DNA of 24,470 nt, taken from the NCBI GenBank assembly GCA_021775835.1, contig JAJFHC010000135.1, positions 1 to 24,470 of the forward strand, read 5' to 3'. The position numbers and the translations under genes were made by a program. This DNA comes from Hyphomicrobiales bacterium (GTDB taxonomy: Bacteria > Pseudomonadota > Alphaproteobacteria > Rhizobiales > JAJFHC01). The notes under the pieces were generated by a model. That model was not told the origin of the DNA. It searched no databases and saw only the letters and a list, made by a program, of their open reading frames with translations. Positions 1-8,180 of the stretch are shown here, in pieces (within the stretch, counting starts at the first letter, position 1; every line of letters starts with the position of its first letter).

Positions 1-468
1 GTGACCGATGCAATGTACGCAGGACGATTGGGCGCACCGGCCGGCCTGCAGGTCGTCAGACTTGAAACCGGCGCCCTGGCGGCAACCCTGAATCAGTGGC
101 CGGTTGACGGGCACGGCGATTTCAGGTCCTGGCAGGCCAAGGGAGGAACACTTGAGATCGCAAAGCTCGCCGCAAAAATCGACGGGCGCGAAACCGATGC
201 CGCCGGCACATTGAAACTCGACGACAAGGGCCGCCTCAACGGCCGGCTTGACGCTGCCGTCAATGACATTGCGACGCTGTTTGGCGATCTTGTGTCCGCC
301 GGCGCACTCAAGCCCGATCAGGCCAAACTCGCCTCCGCAGCCATCGGACTGCTTTCGAAACAAACCGACGAAGCCCGGCCCGGCTGGACCGCAGTGCCGC
401 TGATCCTTTCAAAGGGCCGCGTCTACATCGGACCGTTCAAACTTACGCGCCTGAAACCGTTTTTCTAG
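1..468 (+). CDS. DUF2125 family protein, C-terminal fragment
   Basis: The open frame runs from the window edge to a TAG at 466-468, giving 155 residues. There is no signal peptide or convincing start at base 1, so the gene almost certainly begins upstream. The last 30 residues (a pattern like VPLILSKGRVYIGPFKL followed by a proline-containing end) resemble the C-terminus of DUF2125 proteins, an alphaproteobacterial family of unknown function with an N-terminal export or membrane segment. From memory, DUF2125 genes often lie beside prephenate dehydrogenase in Rhizobiales; here tyrC is about 3 kb away. The MFS gene starts 8 bp after the stop, so the two may be co-transcribed. The family call rests on remembered similarity only. 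Confidence 0.65.
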   Translation: MTDAMYAGRLGAPAGLQVVRLETGALAATLNQWPVDGHGDFRSWQAKGGTLEIAKLAAKIDGRETDAAGTLKLDDKGRLNGRLDAAVNDIATLFGDLVSAGALKPDQAKLASAAIGLLSKQTDEARPGWTAVPLILSKGRVYIGPFKLTRLKPFF

Positions 469-476
469 GCCCCGGC

Positions 477-1664
477 ATGACCCGACAATGGCCTTCGTCC
501 CTGTTTGTTCTGCTGGGGAGCGCTATTCTCACTTTCGCCCTGGGCTCGGTCCATGCCTTCTCTGTCTTTTTGGCACCTCTTGAACAGGCGTTTTCCGAAT
601 CGCGCGCGGCAGTCAGTCTGACCTATTCCATTGCCCTTGTCAGTCTGACGTTCATGGTTCTTGTCGGGCACAGGATCTACAATCTGGCACCGGCCTGGGG
701 TATTACCCTCTTTGCGACCCTGCTGGCCGCGGGCGGGAGTGCTATCTGTATTCTGGTTCCGTCTCTGGTCTCCTTCTGGATCGGTTATGGCATTCTGTTT
801 GGCGCCGCCAACGGCATCGGCTACGGATTTGCCATCCAGATCTCCGCACAGGCTTTTCCGAAAAGGAGTGGTTTGGCCATCGGCATCGTCACGGCCTCCT
901 ATGCCCTGGGTGCCTCGCTCTTTCCCAAAATCTTCAGCACGGCCCTCGCCGATGGCGGTCTCTCCAGCGGGATGCTGGCCCTGTTGGTCGCCGTCATCCT
1001 CGCCGGTGCCACATCTTCGGTGCTGATCTGGTTCGCCGGCGCACGTTTCCAGACATCCGGTCCGGAGGGTTCTCCAGGCAAGGCTGTTCCGGGCCTGCAT
1101 CTGCAACGGGTGTTATGGTTCGGGTATGGTGCCGGTGCTGCGGCCGGTCTCATGATCATTGGACATGCTGCCGGCATCGTCAGGTCACTCGGGTTCAGCG
1201 AAAGTCAGGCAATCCTGGGAACATCCTTGATCGGCCTGGGTAATATGTTCGGCGGCATTTGCGCCGGGCCCCTGTCCGACCGGATCGCTGCAAAACGGCT
1301 TCTGATCGTTCTACCTCTGACGACGGCAGTATGCCTGTGGCTGACGCCAACATTGAGCGGCTTCCCGATCATCGTTCTTTGTCTGGCGACAATCGGATTC
1401 TGCTACGGGGCGTTGATCGTCGTTTATCCCGCCGCCATCGTCCAGTATTTCGGAATCGCCGATGCTCCGCAAATCTATGGTCGCGTGTTCACGGCCTGGG
1501 GGTTGGCAGGCCTTGCCGCCCCCTGGTTCGCTGGCGCCCTCTACACCTGGCTGGGCGACTACCGACCGACAATAATTCTGGCTGGTTTCGTCGGCCTGGC
1601 ATCTTCGGCTGTCATCGCCTGGAAGGCCCCCCTTCAGGCACCGGCGGATGACACAGGTGATTGA
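477..1664 (+). CDS. MFS transporter, OFA (oxalate/formate antiporter)-like
   Basis: A 395-residue integral membrane protein with about 12 hydrophobic segments arranged as two six-helix halves and a central loop near residues 185-205. The N-terminal pattern of a helix ending VHAFSVFLAPLEQAF, followed by a second helix beginning near SRAAVSLTYS, is typical of OFA and monocarboxylate-type MFS carriers, which move small organic anions across the inner membrane. The substrate cannot be read from sequence. The ATG lies 8 bp after the DUF2125 stop and has no strong ribosome binding site, which fits translational coupling. The closest alternative is a generic MFS permease of another subfamily. Confidence 0.85.
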   Translation: MTRQWPSSLFVLLGSAILTFALGSVHAFSVFLAPLEQAFSESRAAVSLTYSIALVSLTFMVLVGHRIYNLAPAWGITLFATLLAAGGSAICILVPSLVSFWIGYGILFGAANGIGYGFAIQISAQAFPKRSGLAIGIVTASYALGASLFPKIFSTALADGGLSSGMLALLVAVILAGATSSVLIWFAGARFQTSGPEGSPGKAVPGLHLQRVLWFGYGAGAAAGLMIIGHAAGIVRSLGFSESQAILGTSLIGLGNMFGGICAGPLSDRIAAKRLLIVLPLTTAVCLWLTPTLSGFPIIVLCLATIGFCYGALIVVYPAAIVQYFGIADAPQIYGRVFTAWGLAGLAAPWFAGALYTWLGDYRPTIILAGFVGLASSAVIAWKAPLQAPADDTGD

Positions 1665-2025
1665 ATCGCCACTAGAGCGTTGTCCGACCACACTGAATCA
1701 ATTTGACCGGTTTTTCGCGTCGGCTGGCAAGGCATGGGTTCCGCGGTGGTCTGGTTGACCACAAGGAAACCATAACGCTGTCCAGCGGGCGCGAAAAGCC
1801 GGCCTGCGGTGGGCCAAATCAGCCCATCGGTGTCGTTGCATAGCTTGCCCGATGCACCGCATCGCGCTGCTCTTTGCGCCTAACCGAATGAACTGATTTG
1901 GCTCCATCAAATGGTTCAGTGTGGTCGGACAATGCTCTAGACTTCCATTCGTCTGGTTAAGCCTGTAATCAGGAAAGATGTTGTCGCGCCTTTAGCCGAG
2001 ACCGGCAGGGCGGAGGGAGGGTTAC
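1665..2025. other. Intergenic region, 361 bp
   Basis: It holds the structured element at 1672-1940 and about 85 bp of leader for the following small gene. I see no convincing protein gene, tRNA or rho-independent terminator here. Confidence 0.6.
1672..1940. mobile_element. Putative MITE-like intergenic element with terminal inverted repeats
   Basis: The ends are imperfect inverted repeats of about 35 bp. The left end (1672 onward) reads CTAGAGCGTTGTCCGACCAC; the right end on the minus strand (from 1940) reads CTAGAGCATTGTCCGACCAC, and similarity continues through CACTGAA and ATTTGA with two substitutions and an indel. The interior has a nested 10-bp inverted pair (1813-1822 with 1893-1902), a GTGGTC/GACCAC hairpin at 1746-1762 and a TGGGC/GCCCA hairpin at 1810-1826. 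Both ends carry the palindrome CTAG, which could be a duplicated target (known for IS5-type insertion) or part of the repeat. No transposase is encoded. A 70-residue minus-strand frame (1698-1910) lies inside it and is probably not a gene. Confidence 0.6.
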
Positions 2026-2238
2026 GTGTCCAAACTCATAATGCTGTTTTTTGCAGCTGTTGCGTTCATACAGGTGATCAAGCCCTTAGGCTGGCCCGGC
2101 CTCAAGCAACGCAAGGACGCCTGGAAACTGGCCGTCGCGGGTTTTGCCGTGATGATCGCCCTGATTGTTCTTCGACCCGTCTTCAACTCAGTAACCAGCA
2201 CGTCTCCATCGAACAACGACACGGCCCAGACCGACTGA
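2026..2238 (+). CDS. Small two-helix membrane protein, conserved-type hypothetical
   Basis: A 70-residue protein with two hydrophobic segments (about residues 3-20 and 34-50) flanking a short loop containing GWPGLKQRKDAWK. From memory, small alphaproteobacterial membrane proteins share this plan, with a PLG.PGL.QR loop before the second helix. A strong Shine-Dalgarno stretch (GGAGGGAGG, 2012-2020) lies 5 nt before the GTG start, which is the main reason for calling it real. The tail is polar and acidic. Function is unknown. It ends 37 bp before the M24-family gene on the same strand. Confidence 0.65.
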   Translation: MSKLIMLFFAAVAFIQVIKPLGWPGLKQRKDAWKLAVAGFAVMIALIVLRPVFNSVTSTSPSNNDTAQTD

Positions 2239-2275
2239 AGCAACCTCTTACCGGAACACCCAACGGAGCACCATC

Positions 2276-3430
2276 ATGCTTGAACAGGCCAAACAGAGAA
2301 CAGCAGAATTTCAGCAACGCCTGAAGGATGCTGGCGTACAGGTTGTCATTCTCACCGACGAAAGTTCCATCGCCTACCTGGCAGGTTTCTGGGGCTACCT
2401 GAGTGTCGAGTTTGGCCGGCCGACCTTCCTGGTCGTGACGCCCGACGATCCGCCCGTGGTGGTCACACCGTTGATGGAAAGCGAGATGGTGGGCGCCATG
2501 ACCTGGGTCGAAGACATCCGCACCTGGGAGGACTTCGGCCCGAATTCCTGGTCCGCTGTCCTGGGCAGTATCCTGGAAGGATACAGCCCAAACAAAATTC
2601 ACGTGGAACAGGGACAGATTCCAGCCATCGTCAGAAACTTCCTGGATGACCGTTTCCCCTCGACGCCTCTGGCCAACATTGGACCGATCATGGGCGACAT
2701 GCGCATGATCAAGTCGCCCGAAGAGATCGACGTCATGCGCCAGGCCGGGCAGATTGCCGGCGCCATGATGGCAGCCGCCGAATCCTCTCTCGCCGAAGGC
2801 GCTCCGGAATACGAGTCGGCCCTGGCCGTCATGAATGCCGGCACCAGAAAGGCCGCCGGCTTTCTGACCGACCGCGGCTGGGAAGCCTTCGTGTCCCCCC
2901 TTATCCACAACTTGCAGGTGCTCCAGAGCGGCACCGACACCTCCATGGTTCACCGCCGGGCAAGCGTGAAAAAATATGAAAAAGGCGATCCGGTCTATTT
3001 CTGTTTCTGCAACATGGCGCAGTTCAAACAATACAAACTCGGATTCGACCGGATGTTTTTTGTCAGTGAAGTGTCAGATGAAGCTGCCCGGGTTCAGCAG
3101 GCAGCCATCGATGCCCAACAGGCAGCACTCGCCGCCGTCCGCCCCGGTGTCACGGCCGAGTCGGTCGCCGAAGCAGCCAACGTGGTCTACCGCGAACGGG
3201 GCTATGAGACCGGGTACCGGACCGGCCGTTCGATCGGCGTTGCCTATCTGGAATCGCCGGAACTGAAAGCCGGAGACAAGACGATCCTGCAACCCGGAAT
3301 GACATTCGCCGTCGACGGCGGCATTTCCCTCGACGGCCGGCTTGGCGGCAGGATCGGCGATTCGATCGTGGTGACCGAAAACGGGTTTGACTACCTGACG
3401 GAGTATCCCCGGAAAGTTCTAGTCACCTGA
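2276..3430 (+). CDS. M24-fold (creatinase/Xaa-Pro peptidase-like) hydrolase lacking metal ligands
   Basis: A 384-residue protein with the two-domain layout of the creatinase/aminopeptidase P family: an N-terminal creatinase_N domain (about 8-140) and a pita-bread catalytic domain (about 150-380). The His of the S-x-H region is present (MVHRR, H226). The five metal ligands of M24 peptidases are all replaced: first Asp by Cys243 (VYFCFC), second Asp by Gly256, the GHGIG His by Arg318 (GRSIG), the IEP Glu by Asp347 and the RIED Glu by Gly361. Creatinase also works without metal, so a metal-free amidinohydrolase or a related C-N hydrolase is more likely than a peptidase. GGAG lies 7 nt before the ATG. 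The substrate is unknown. Confidence 0.85.
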   Translation: MLEQAKQRTAEFQQRLKDAGVQVVILTDESSIAYLAGFWGYLSVEFGRPTFLVVTPDDPPVVVTPLMESEMVGAMTWVEDIRTWEDFGPNSWSAVLGSILEGYSPNKIHVEQGQIPAIVRNFLDDRFPSTPLANIGPIMGDMRMIKSPEEIDVMRQAGQIAGAMMAAAESSLAEGAPEYESALAVMNAGTRKAAGFLTDRGWEAFVSPLIHNLQVLQSGTDTSMVHRRASVKKYEKGDPVYFCFCNMAQFKQYKLGFDRMFFVSEVSDEAARVQQAAIDAQQAALAAVRPGVTAESVAEAANVVYRERGYETGYRTGRSIGVAYLESPELKAGDKTILQPGMTFAVDGGISLDGRLGGRIGDSIVVTENGFDYLTEYPRKVLVT

Positions 3431-3439
3431 CGAGGACCA

Positions 3440-4387
3440 CTACTCTTCTTCCTCACCGGTGCCCGCTTGGGTCGCCGCGACACGGCCGAAGTCGGGCAAG
3501 GCCGTGTCCTGGCCCGCGTCGACAATGCTGCGACGGATCGCCCGGGTGTTGGTGAAATGGTCGAACAGGGCGTCGCCGTCGCCTTTGCGGATCACTTTCT
3601 GCAGTGCTTGCAGATCTTCGGTAAACCGTCCCAGCATTTCCAGAACGGCGTCCTTGTTGGCAAGAAAGACATCCCGCCACATGGTCGGATCGGACGCTGC
3701 AAGGCGCGTGAAGTCACGGAAACCACTGGCGGAAAACTTGATCACTTCCGATTGCGTGACTTCTTCTAGCTCCGCGGCGGTACCGACAATGTTGTAAGCA
3801 ATCAGATGAGGCAGGTGGCTCGTAATCGCCAGCACACGGTCATGGTGGGCGGCATCCATGCGCTCGACCATCGAACCGCAGGCACGCCACAGGTTGGCAA
3901 GCTTGGCGTAGGCTTCCTCGTCCACGCCATCGGGTGGCGTGAGGATGCACCAGCGGCCGTCAAACAACTCGGCAAATCCCGAATCCGGTCCCGATTGCTC
4001 GGTCCCGGCAATCGGATGGCCCGGAATGAGCACGACGCCATCCGCCAGGTGTGGCGCCAGGGCTTCAAACACGGGTTCCTTGACGGAACCGACGTCCGTA
4101 ACGATGCATCCCTTGGCCAGAACCGATCCGATTTCCCTGCCGATTGCTGCAAAGGCTCCAACCGGTGCACAGACGATCACAAGGTCCGCACCCACGACCG
4201 CGTCTGCCGCGCTCTCGTGGATCGAGTCGACCAGACCGATCGCCACCGCACGGTCCCGCGTTTCCGGGCTGCGGGCATACCCGGAAATCTTGCCCACAAG
4301 CCCGCCACGGCGCATGGCATGGGCAAGCGACGAACCGATCAGGCCCAGACCGATCAGGGCCACATGATCAAAATGATGAAAAGACAT
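3440..4387 (-). CDS. tyrC: Prephenate/arogenate (cyclohexadienyl) dehydrogenase
   Basis: A 315-residue cytosolic enzyme of the TyrA family that oxidatively decarboxylates prephenate (or arogenate) on the way to tyrosine. The N-terminal Rossmann motif GLGLIGSS is at 13-20, the NAD-binding domain runs to about 165, and the family signature GHPIAGTEQSGP is at 123-134. The helical domain carries SHLPHLIAY (190-198), with catalytic-type histidines. Length is normal. The C-terminus ends in a run of Glu. It lies 4 nt downstream of hisC on the same strand, so the two form an operon for aromatic and histidine-type aminotransfer steps; HisC homologues of this group often also act on aromatic substrates. 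It converges with the M24 gene, 9 bp apart. Whether prephenate or arogenate is preferred cannot be read. Confidence 0.93.
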   Translation of the reverse strand: MSFHHFDHVALIGLGLIGSSLAHAMRRGGLVGKISGYARSPETRDRAVAIGLVDSIHESAADAVVGADLVIVCAPVGAFAAIGREIGSVLAKGCIVTDVGSVKEPVFEALAPHLADGVVLIPGHPIAGTEQSGPDSGFAELFDGRWCILTPPDGVDEEAYAKLANLWRACGSMVERMDAAHHDRVLAITSHLPHLIAYNIVGTAAELEEVTQSEVIKFSASGFRDFTRLAASDPTMWRDVFLANKDAVLEMLGRFTEDLQALQKVIRKGDGDALFDHFTNTRAIRRSIVDAGQDTALPDFGRVAATQAGTGEEEE

Positions 4388-4391
4388 GCAC

Positions 4392-5495
4392 TCAGCCCGC
4401 TTTTTCCAGGAATTCCGTCAAAGCCGCGATCACCGCGTGATTGGCCTCTTCGGTCCCCACCGTCAGACGCAGGCAGTGCGGCAGGTGATAGTTTTCCAGC
4501 CGTCGCAGGATGATCCCACGTTCGATGAGAAAGGCATCCGCATCCGCTGCCGTCTTGCCATCGACACCTGAAAAATCCACGAGCATGAAGTTACCCACGC
4601 TGGGCGTCACGCCAAGTCCGAGTTTGCCGATCTCATCGGTGAGCCACGCAATCCATTTTGCATTGTGTTCAACTGCTTTTTCCGTGAACGCCACGTCGCG
4701 AAGCGCTCCAACCCCGGCAGCAATCGCCGGCGCGTTGACGTTGAACGGACCCCTGATCCGGTTCATGACGTCAATCATTTCCGCTGGCCCGTACGCCCAA
4801 CCCAGCCGGAGCGCGGCCAGACCATAGATCTTGGAGAATGTGCGCGTCATGATCACATTGCTGGATGTCGCGACCAGCTCGATACCGGATTCGTAGTCAT
4901 TGCGGTGGACGTATTCCGCGTAGGCGGCGTCGAGCACGAGAACAACGTTCCCGGGCAAACCATCATGCAGGCGGCGGACCTCGTCGAACGGCAGATAGGT
5001 GCCCGTCGGATTGTTCGGATTGGCCAGGAACACGACACGGGTGCGCTCTGTTACGGCTGCAAGGATGTTATCCACATCTGCCGTCCGCCCGGACTCTTCC
5101 GCGACCACCGGTATCCCGCCATTCGTCCGGATCGCGATCTCGTAGACCAGAAACCCGTGTTTTGTGTAGATCGCTTCGTCGCCCGGTCCGATGTACGCCT
5201 GTGATATCAGGGACAGCAGTTCGTCAGACCCTGCACCACAGACGATACAGTCGGGGTTGAGACCATAATGAGCGCCGATCGCATCGCGCAGATCATTGGC
5301 CGGACCGTCTGGGTACAGTTCGAGCGAACCTGCCGCTGCATCATAGGCCGCCTTCGCCTCCGGGCTTGGTCCAAGCGGGGTTTCGTTGGACGACAGCTTG
5401 TACGTCCGAACGTTCGGCGCAGCCTTGCTCTTGCCGGGAACATAGACGGCGATGTCGAGGATACTTGCACGCGGTTGAGGTTTTACAGGCGACAT
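4392..5495 (-). CDS. hisC: Histidinol-phosphate aminotransferase (aminotransferase class I/II)
   Basis: A PLP-dependent aminotransferase of 367 residues from the chosen ATG, the usual HisC length. It shows [11 protein letters not shown] (35-44), GAGSDELL (88-95), NPNNPTGTY (160-168), DAAYAEY (189-195) and the Schiff-base lysine in [17 protein letters not shown] (K222). It converts imidazole-acetol phosphate and glutamate to histidinol phosphate; linkage to tyrC suggests it may also serve tyrosine/phenylalanine synthesis. The frame is open to a GTG at 5609 and has another ATG at 5555. I prefer 5495 because homology starts right after it and a likely promoter -10 box (5551-5556) would overlap the 5555 start. 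It is first in the hisC-tyrC operon. Confidence 0.92.
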   Translation of the reverse strand: MSPVKPQPRASILDIAVYVPGKSKAAPNVRTYKLSSNETPLGPSPEAKAAYDAAAGSLELYPDGPANDLRDAIGAHYGLNPDCIVCGAGSDELLSLISQAYIGPGDEAIYTKHGFLVYEIAIRTNGGIPVVAEESGRTADVDNILAAVTERTRVVFLANPNNPTGTYLPFDEVRRLHDGLPGNVVLVLDAAYAEYVHRNDYESGIELVATSSNVIMTRTFSKIYGLAALRLGWAYGPAEMIDVMNRIRGPFNVNAPAIAAGVGALRDVAFTEKAVEHNAKWIAWLTDEIGKLGLGVTPSVGNFMLVDFSGVDGKTAADADAFLIERGIILRRLENYHLPHCLRLTVGTEEANHAVIAALTEFLEKAG

Positions 5496-5550
5496 GGTCT
5501 CGTTGTACTCTGCGGTTGAATTTGAAACTGGGCTGGTTGGATGGATCGTA

Positions 5551-5579
5551 TTCATACGGTCAGCCTTCACCAAAATCAA
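5551..5579 (-). promoter_or_regulatory. Putative hisC-tyrC promoter
   Basis: On the minus strand, TTGATT (5574-5579) is followed by a 17-nt spacer and TATGAA (5551-5556), a good sigma-70-like pair. Transcription would begin near 5544, giving a leader of about 50 nt to the ATG at 5495. This argues against the two more upstream hisC starts. Confidence 0.45.
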
Positions 5580-5587
5580 AGAAAACA

Positions 5588-5617
5588 TTGACACATCTGC
5601 AACCGGCACCCTAGCTA
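5588..5617 (+). promoter_or_regulatory. Putative metX-metW promoter
   Basis: A perfect TTGACA (5588-5593) is followed, after 18 nt, by TAGCTA (5612-5617). The predicted start near 5624 places the hairpin at 5626-5649 at the very 5' end of the transcript. The promoter is back-to-back with the one predicted for hisC, so the -35 boxes are only 8 bp apart. Confidence 0.4.
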
Positions 5618-5625
5618 TGCGGCGC

Positions 5626-5649
5626 CCGTTCGGTGTTCACCGCTAACGG
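5626..5649 (+). promoter_or_regulatory. Hairpin in metX leader
   Basis: CCGTT and CGGT pair with ACCG and AACGG around a GTTC tetraloop, making a 9-bp stem with a two-base CT bulge on the 3' side. It is not followed by a T-run, so it is not a standard terminator. It covers a GTG at 5633 that would otherwise extend metX, which favours a later start. It may be a 5' stabilising stem or part of a leader control element; I cannot match it to the SAM-II motif. Confidence 0.45.
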
Positions 5650-5677
5650 CAGTATCTCAATCAAAACCCAGTTGGCC

Positions 5678-6892
5678 ATGACGTCGCCTCACGAACAATC
5701 GATGACAAATCAAGCGGCGGCAACACGAACCTCTTCTGGATCAGACGTCGGGGTCGTGACGTTCGAAGAGGATCAACCGCTAACTCTCGATTGCGGTCTG
5801 AGCCTGGCGCCGATTACCCTTGCCTATGAAACCGCAGGCACGCTCAACGCCGATAAATCAAACGCAATCCTCATCTGCCACGCCCTGACCGGTGACCATT
5901 TCGTCACGTCTCAGCATCCCCTGACCGGTAAGCCTGGTTGGTGGACGACGATGGTCGGCCCTGGCAAACCGGTGGATACGGACCGGTACTTCGTAATCTG
6001 TTCAAACGTTCTTGGAGGCTGCCTGGGCAGCACCGGTCCCGGCGAAGTCAATCCGGAAACCGATCAGCCGTACGGCATTTCCTTTCCCGTCATTACAATT
6101 GCCGACATGGTGCGGGCGCAAAAGATGCTGGTTGAGACCTGGGGCATCGACACGCTCTTCAGTGTAATCGGCGGTTCCATGGGCGGCATGCAGGTTCTTC
6201 AGTGGGCCGCAGCGTTTCCCGACAAGGTATTCAGCGCCATCCCGATTGCGGCCGCGTTCAAGCATTCCTCCCAGAACATCGCTTTTCACGAGGTCGGCCG
6301 CCAGGCAATCATGGCCGATCCGGACTGGCATGGCGGGCGGTACGCCGAGCATGACGCAAAACCCCGCAAGGGCCTTGCCGTGGCCCGTATGGCGGCACAC
6401 ATCACTTATCTGTCGGAAACTGCCCTTCACCGGAAATTTGGCCGCAATCTGCAGGATCGCGACGCTCTGACATTCGGATTCGATGCCGATTTTCAGATTG
6501 AAAGCTATTTGCGCCACCAGGGCTCGACGTTTGTCGACCGGTTCGACGCCAACAGTTATCTCTACATGACCCGTGCCATGGACTATTTCGACATTGCCGC
6601 CGACAATGGCGGGGTTGCCGCCAATGCCTATGTTGGCACACCCACGCGCTTCTGCGTGGTGTCGTTCACCAGCGACTGGTTGTTTCCGACCTCCGAAAGC
6701 CGCGAGATCGTTCGTACCCTGAACGCCGTTGCCGCCAATGTCAGCTTCGTGGAAATAGAAACCGACAAGGGCCACGACGCTTTTCTGCTTCACGAGCCGG
6801 AAATGTTTGAGACAATCGGTGGCTTCATCAATGCCGCCGCCCGCAGCCGGGGACTGCCCGCGGCAAGTGGCGTTCAGGACGCAGAATTCTGA
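5678..6892 (+). CDS. metX: Homoserine O-acetyltransferase (MetX family)
   Basis: An alpha/beta-hydrolase acyltransferase of 404 residues that acetylates L-homoserine with acetyl-CoA in methionine synthesis. The MetX signature motifs are present: CHALTGDH (67-74), [12 protein letters not shown] (110-121), the nucleophile elbow GGSMGGMQ (Ser167), SDWLFP (Asp333) and DKGHDAF (His366), completing a Ser-Asp-His triad. Starts at 5633 (GTG), 5678 (ATG) and 5702 (ATG) are possible. None has a strong ribosome site; the first lies inside the leader hairpin, so 5678 or 5702 is preferred. The next gene, metW, begins 2 nt after the stop, a standard metXW operon. Some MetX relatives use succinyl-CoA, which the motifs seen here do not settle. 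Confidence 0.93.
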   Translation: MTSPHEQSMTNQAAATRTSSGSDVGVVTFEEDQPLTLDCGLSLAPITLAYETAGTLNADKSNAILICHALTGDHFVTSQHPLTGKPGWWTTMVGPGKPVDTDRYFVICSNVLGGCLGSTGPGEVNPETDQPYGISFPVITIADMVRAQKMLVETWGIDTLFSVIGGSMGGMQVLQWAAAFPDKVFSAIPIAAAFKHSSQNIAFHEVGRQAIMADPDWHGGRYAEHDAKPRKGLAVARMAAHITYLSETALHRKFGRNLQDRDALTFGFDADFQIESYLRHQGSTFVDRFDANSYLYMTRAMDYFDIAADNGGVAANAYVGTPTRFCVVSFTSDWLFPTSESREIVRTLNAVAANVSFVEIETDKGHDAFLLHEPEMFETIGGFINAAARSRGLPAASGVQDAEF

Positions 6893-6894
6893 TC

Positions 6895-7518
6895 ATGGCC
6901 GGAGAGAGCACAAACAGGAGTCCACGGGTCGATCTCTTGCTGATTGCCGAGATGATTGAAACCGGATCACGGGTTCTGGATGTGGGTTGCGGCGACGGCA
7001 CTCTGCTTAGGCTTCTCTCCGAGGTACGTGGTGTTGATGCGCGCGGTATCGAATTGAGCCAGGACGGCGTCAACAAATGTGTTGCGCAAGGTTTGTCGGT
7101 CATTCAGGGCGATGCCGATCAGGACCTCGTCGCCTACCCCGATGATGCTTTCGATTTTGTCATTCTCAGCCGGACAATTCAGGCAACCCAGCATCCCAAA
7201 ACCGTTCTCGAACAGTTGCTGCGCATCGGCCGGCGTTCGATCGTGTCGTTCCCCAATTTCGGACACTGGCGCATTCGTCTCGATTTGGCCCTTAACGGGC
7301 GCATGCCGGTGTCGCAGAACCTGCCCGAGCGGTGGTACGAAACGCCCAACATTCACTTTTGCACCATCCGCGATTTCCTGGATCTTTGCCGTGACACCAA
7401 TACGGTCGTCGAACGTCACATCGCCCTCGACGCCCATGGACGGAGCATGTCTTTGCGCTCATCGGCCACCCTGGCGAACCTGTTTGGCGAACAGGCCGTG
7501 TTCGTCTTGCACCGTTAG
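6895..7518 (+). CDS. metW: MetW, methionine biosynthesis methyltransferase-like protein
   Basis: A 207-residue class I SAM-binding fold protein. The glycine-rich motif VLDVGCGDG is at 27-35, an acidic end of strand 2 (GIEL) follows, and the FPNFGHWRIRLDL segment (about residues 120-132) is typical of MetW. MetW works with MetX in the homoserine acylation step of methionine synthesis in many proteobacteria; there is evidence in other species that it boosts MetX activity rather than acting as a plain methyltransferase. It lies 2 nt downstream of metX, so translation is coupled. Its end converges on the CGNR gene, 9 bp away, with no clear terminator between. Confidence 0.92.
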   Translation: MAGESTNRSPRVDLLLIAEMIETGSRVLDVGCGDGTLLRLLSEVRGVDARGIELSQDGVNKCVAQGLSVIQGDADQDLVAYPDDAFDFVILSRTIQATQHPKTVLEQLLRIGRRSIVSFPNFGHWRIRLDLALNGRMPVSQNLPERWYETPNIHFCTIRDFLDLCRDTNTVVERHIALDAHGRSMSLRSSATLANLFGEQAVFVLHR

Positions 7519-7527
7519 CGGGGACCG

Positions 7528-8154
7528 TCAGGGCGTTTTCTTTGAAGCGGAATAGTGACGGCGCGCTTTCTCGCGATTGCCACAGGTCGCCATGGAACAC
7601 CAGCGGCGGCGTCCATTTGGACTTTCGTCCAGAAACAGCCAGCCGCAGCGCTGGTCGGGACAAGCCTTCACCCTTGCAAGGCGTTTGGACGTCAGAAGTT
7701 CCAGGGCCGAGAACGCCACCGGCAGTAAAACCCAGCCCTGCAGGTCGTTCTGCTCGGCAACACCATAGCGTCCGTTATTGAAAGCGACTCCGAGTCCGTC
7801 CGGCATCGAACCGGAATATCCCAAAGCTCGATTCAGATGCAACCGGGCATCTTCTGGAGGCGGCGCTGAAACAAAAAGTTGCCACAAGGCATCACGCAGC
7901 CGAAGGCCCGCAAGATACCCGGCCTTTGCCTGGCCTTGATGCTGCCCGGCGCGCAGCCGCAGGAAATCAGAACAGGGTTTGTCCAACAGGCCTGATCGTG
8001 CGCCCCAGGTCACGATATCCTCATATCCCAGCAGACGCTCGTCAACAACTGATGCCCCTTTTCGATTTGCCGTGTTGACAAAGTCAAGGCAAAGCCGGCC
8101 ACCGACTTGGTCGATTTCGGCAATGGTGGGGCCAATTTGTTCCACGATGCTCAT
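7528..8154 (-). CDS. ABATE/CGNR zinc-finger putative transcription regulator
   Basis: A 208-residue protein. The N-terminal ABATE-type domain opens with GGRLCLDFVNTANR (18-31), characteristic of the family. The C-terminal CGNR zinc finger has four cysteines (C165, C170, C186, C191) with the eponymous CGNR at 191-194, followed by basic residues suited to DNA contact. Such proteins are thought to be stress- or metabolite-responsive regulators. It diverges from azlCD, and two similar palindromes lie in the 77-bp gap, suggesting it controls azlCD and itself. A good minus-strand promoter would start transcription only about 3 nt before the ATG, so the message may be leaderless. The ligand is unknown. 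Confidence 0.85.
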   Translation of the reverse strand: MSIVEQIGPTIAEIDQVGGRLCLDFVNTANRKGASVVDERLLGYEDIVTWGARSGLLDKPCSDFLRLRAGQHQGQAKAGYLAGLRLRDALWQLFVSAPPPEDARLHLNRALGYSGSMPDGLGVAFNNGRYGVAEQNDLQGWVLLPVAFSALELLTSKRLARVKACPDQRCGWLFLDESPNGRRRWCSMATCGNREKARRHYSASKKTP

Positions 8155-8155
8155 G

Positions 8156-8180
8156 TTCTAACCGTTATACTGGTTGACAA
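8156..8180. promoter_or_regulatory. Putative operator 1 for CGNR regulator
   Basis: TTCTAACC (8156-8163), 8-nt spacer, then GGTTGACAA (8172-8180). The left half is identical to operator 2; the right half is imperfect. It overlaps the azlC -35 box (TTGACA, 8174-8179) and the CGNR-gene -10 box (8164-8169). Confidence 0.45.

Noticed and set aside
1698..1910. 70-residue minus-strand reading frame
   Set aside because: It lies wholly inside the inverted-repeat element, has no ribosome site and looks like a by-product of the element.
5496..5677. SAM-II riboswitch upstream of metX
   Set aside because: The position is typical, but I could not find the conserved SAM-II pseudoknot sequence; only a simple hairpin is visible. 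A covariance search would decide.
8166..8171. TATACT as a -10 box for azlC on the plus strand
   Set aside because: No acceptable -35 lies 16-18 nt upstream, whereas TTGACA at 8174 pairs well with CATCTT further down.
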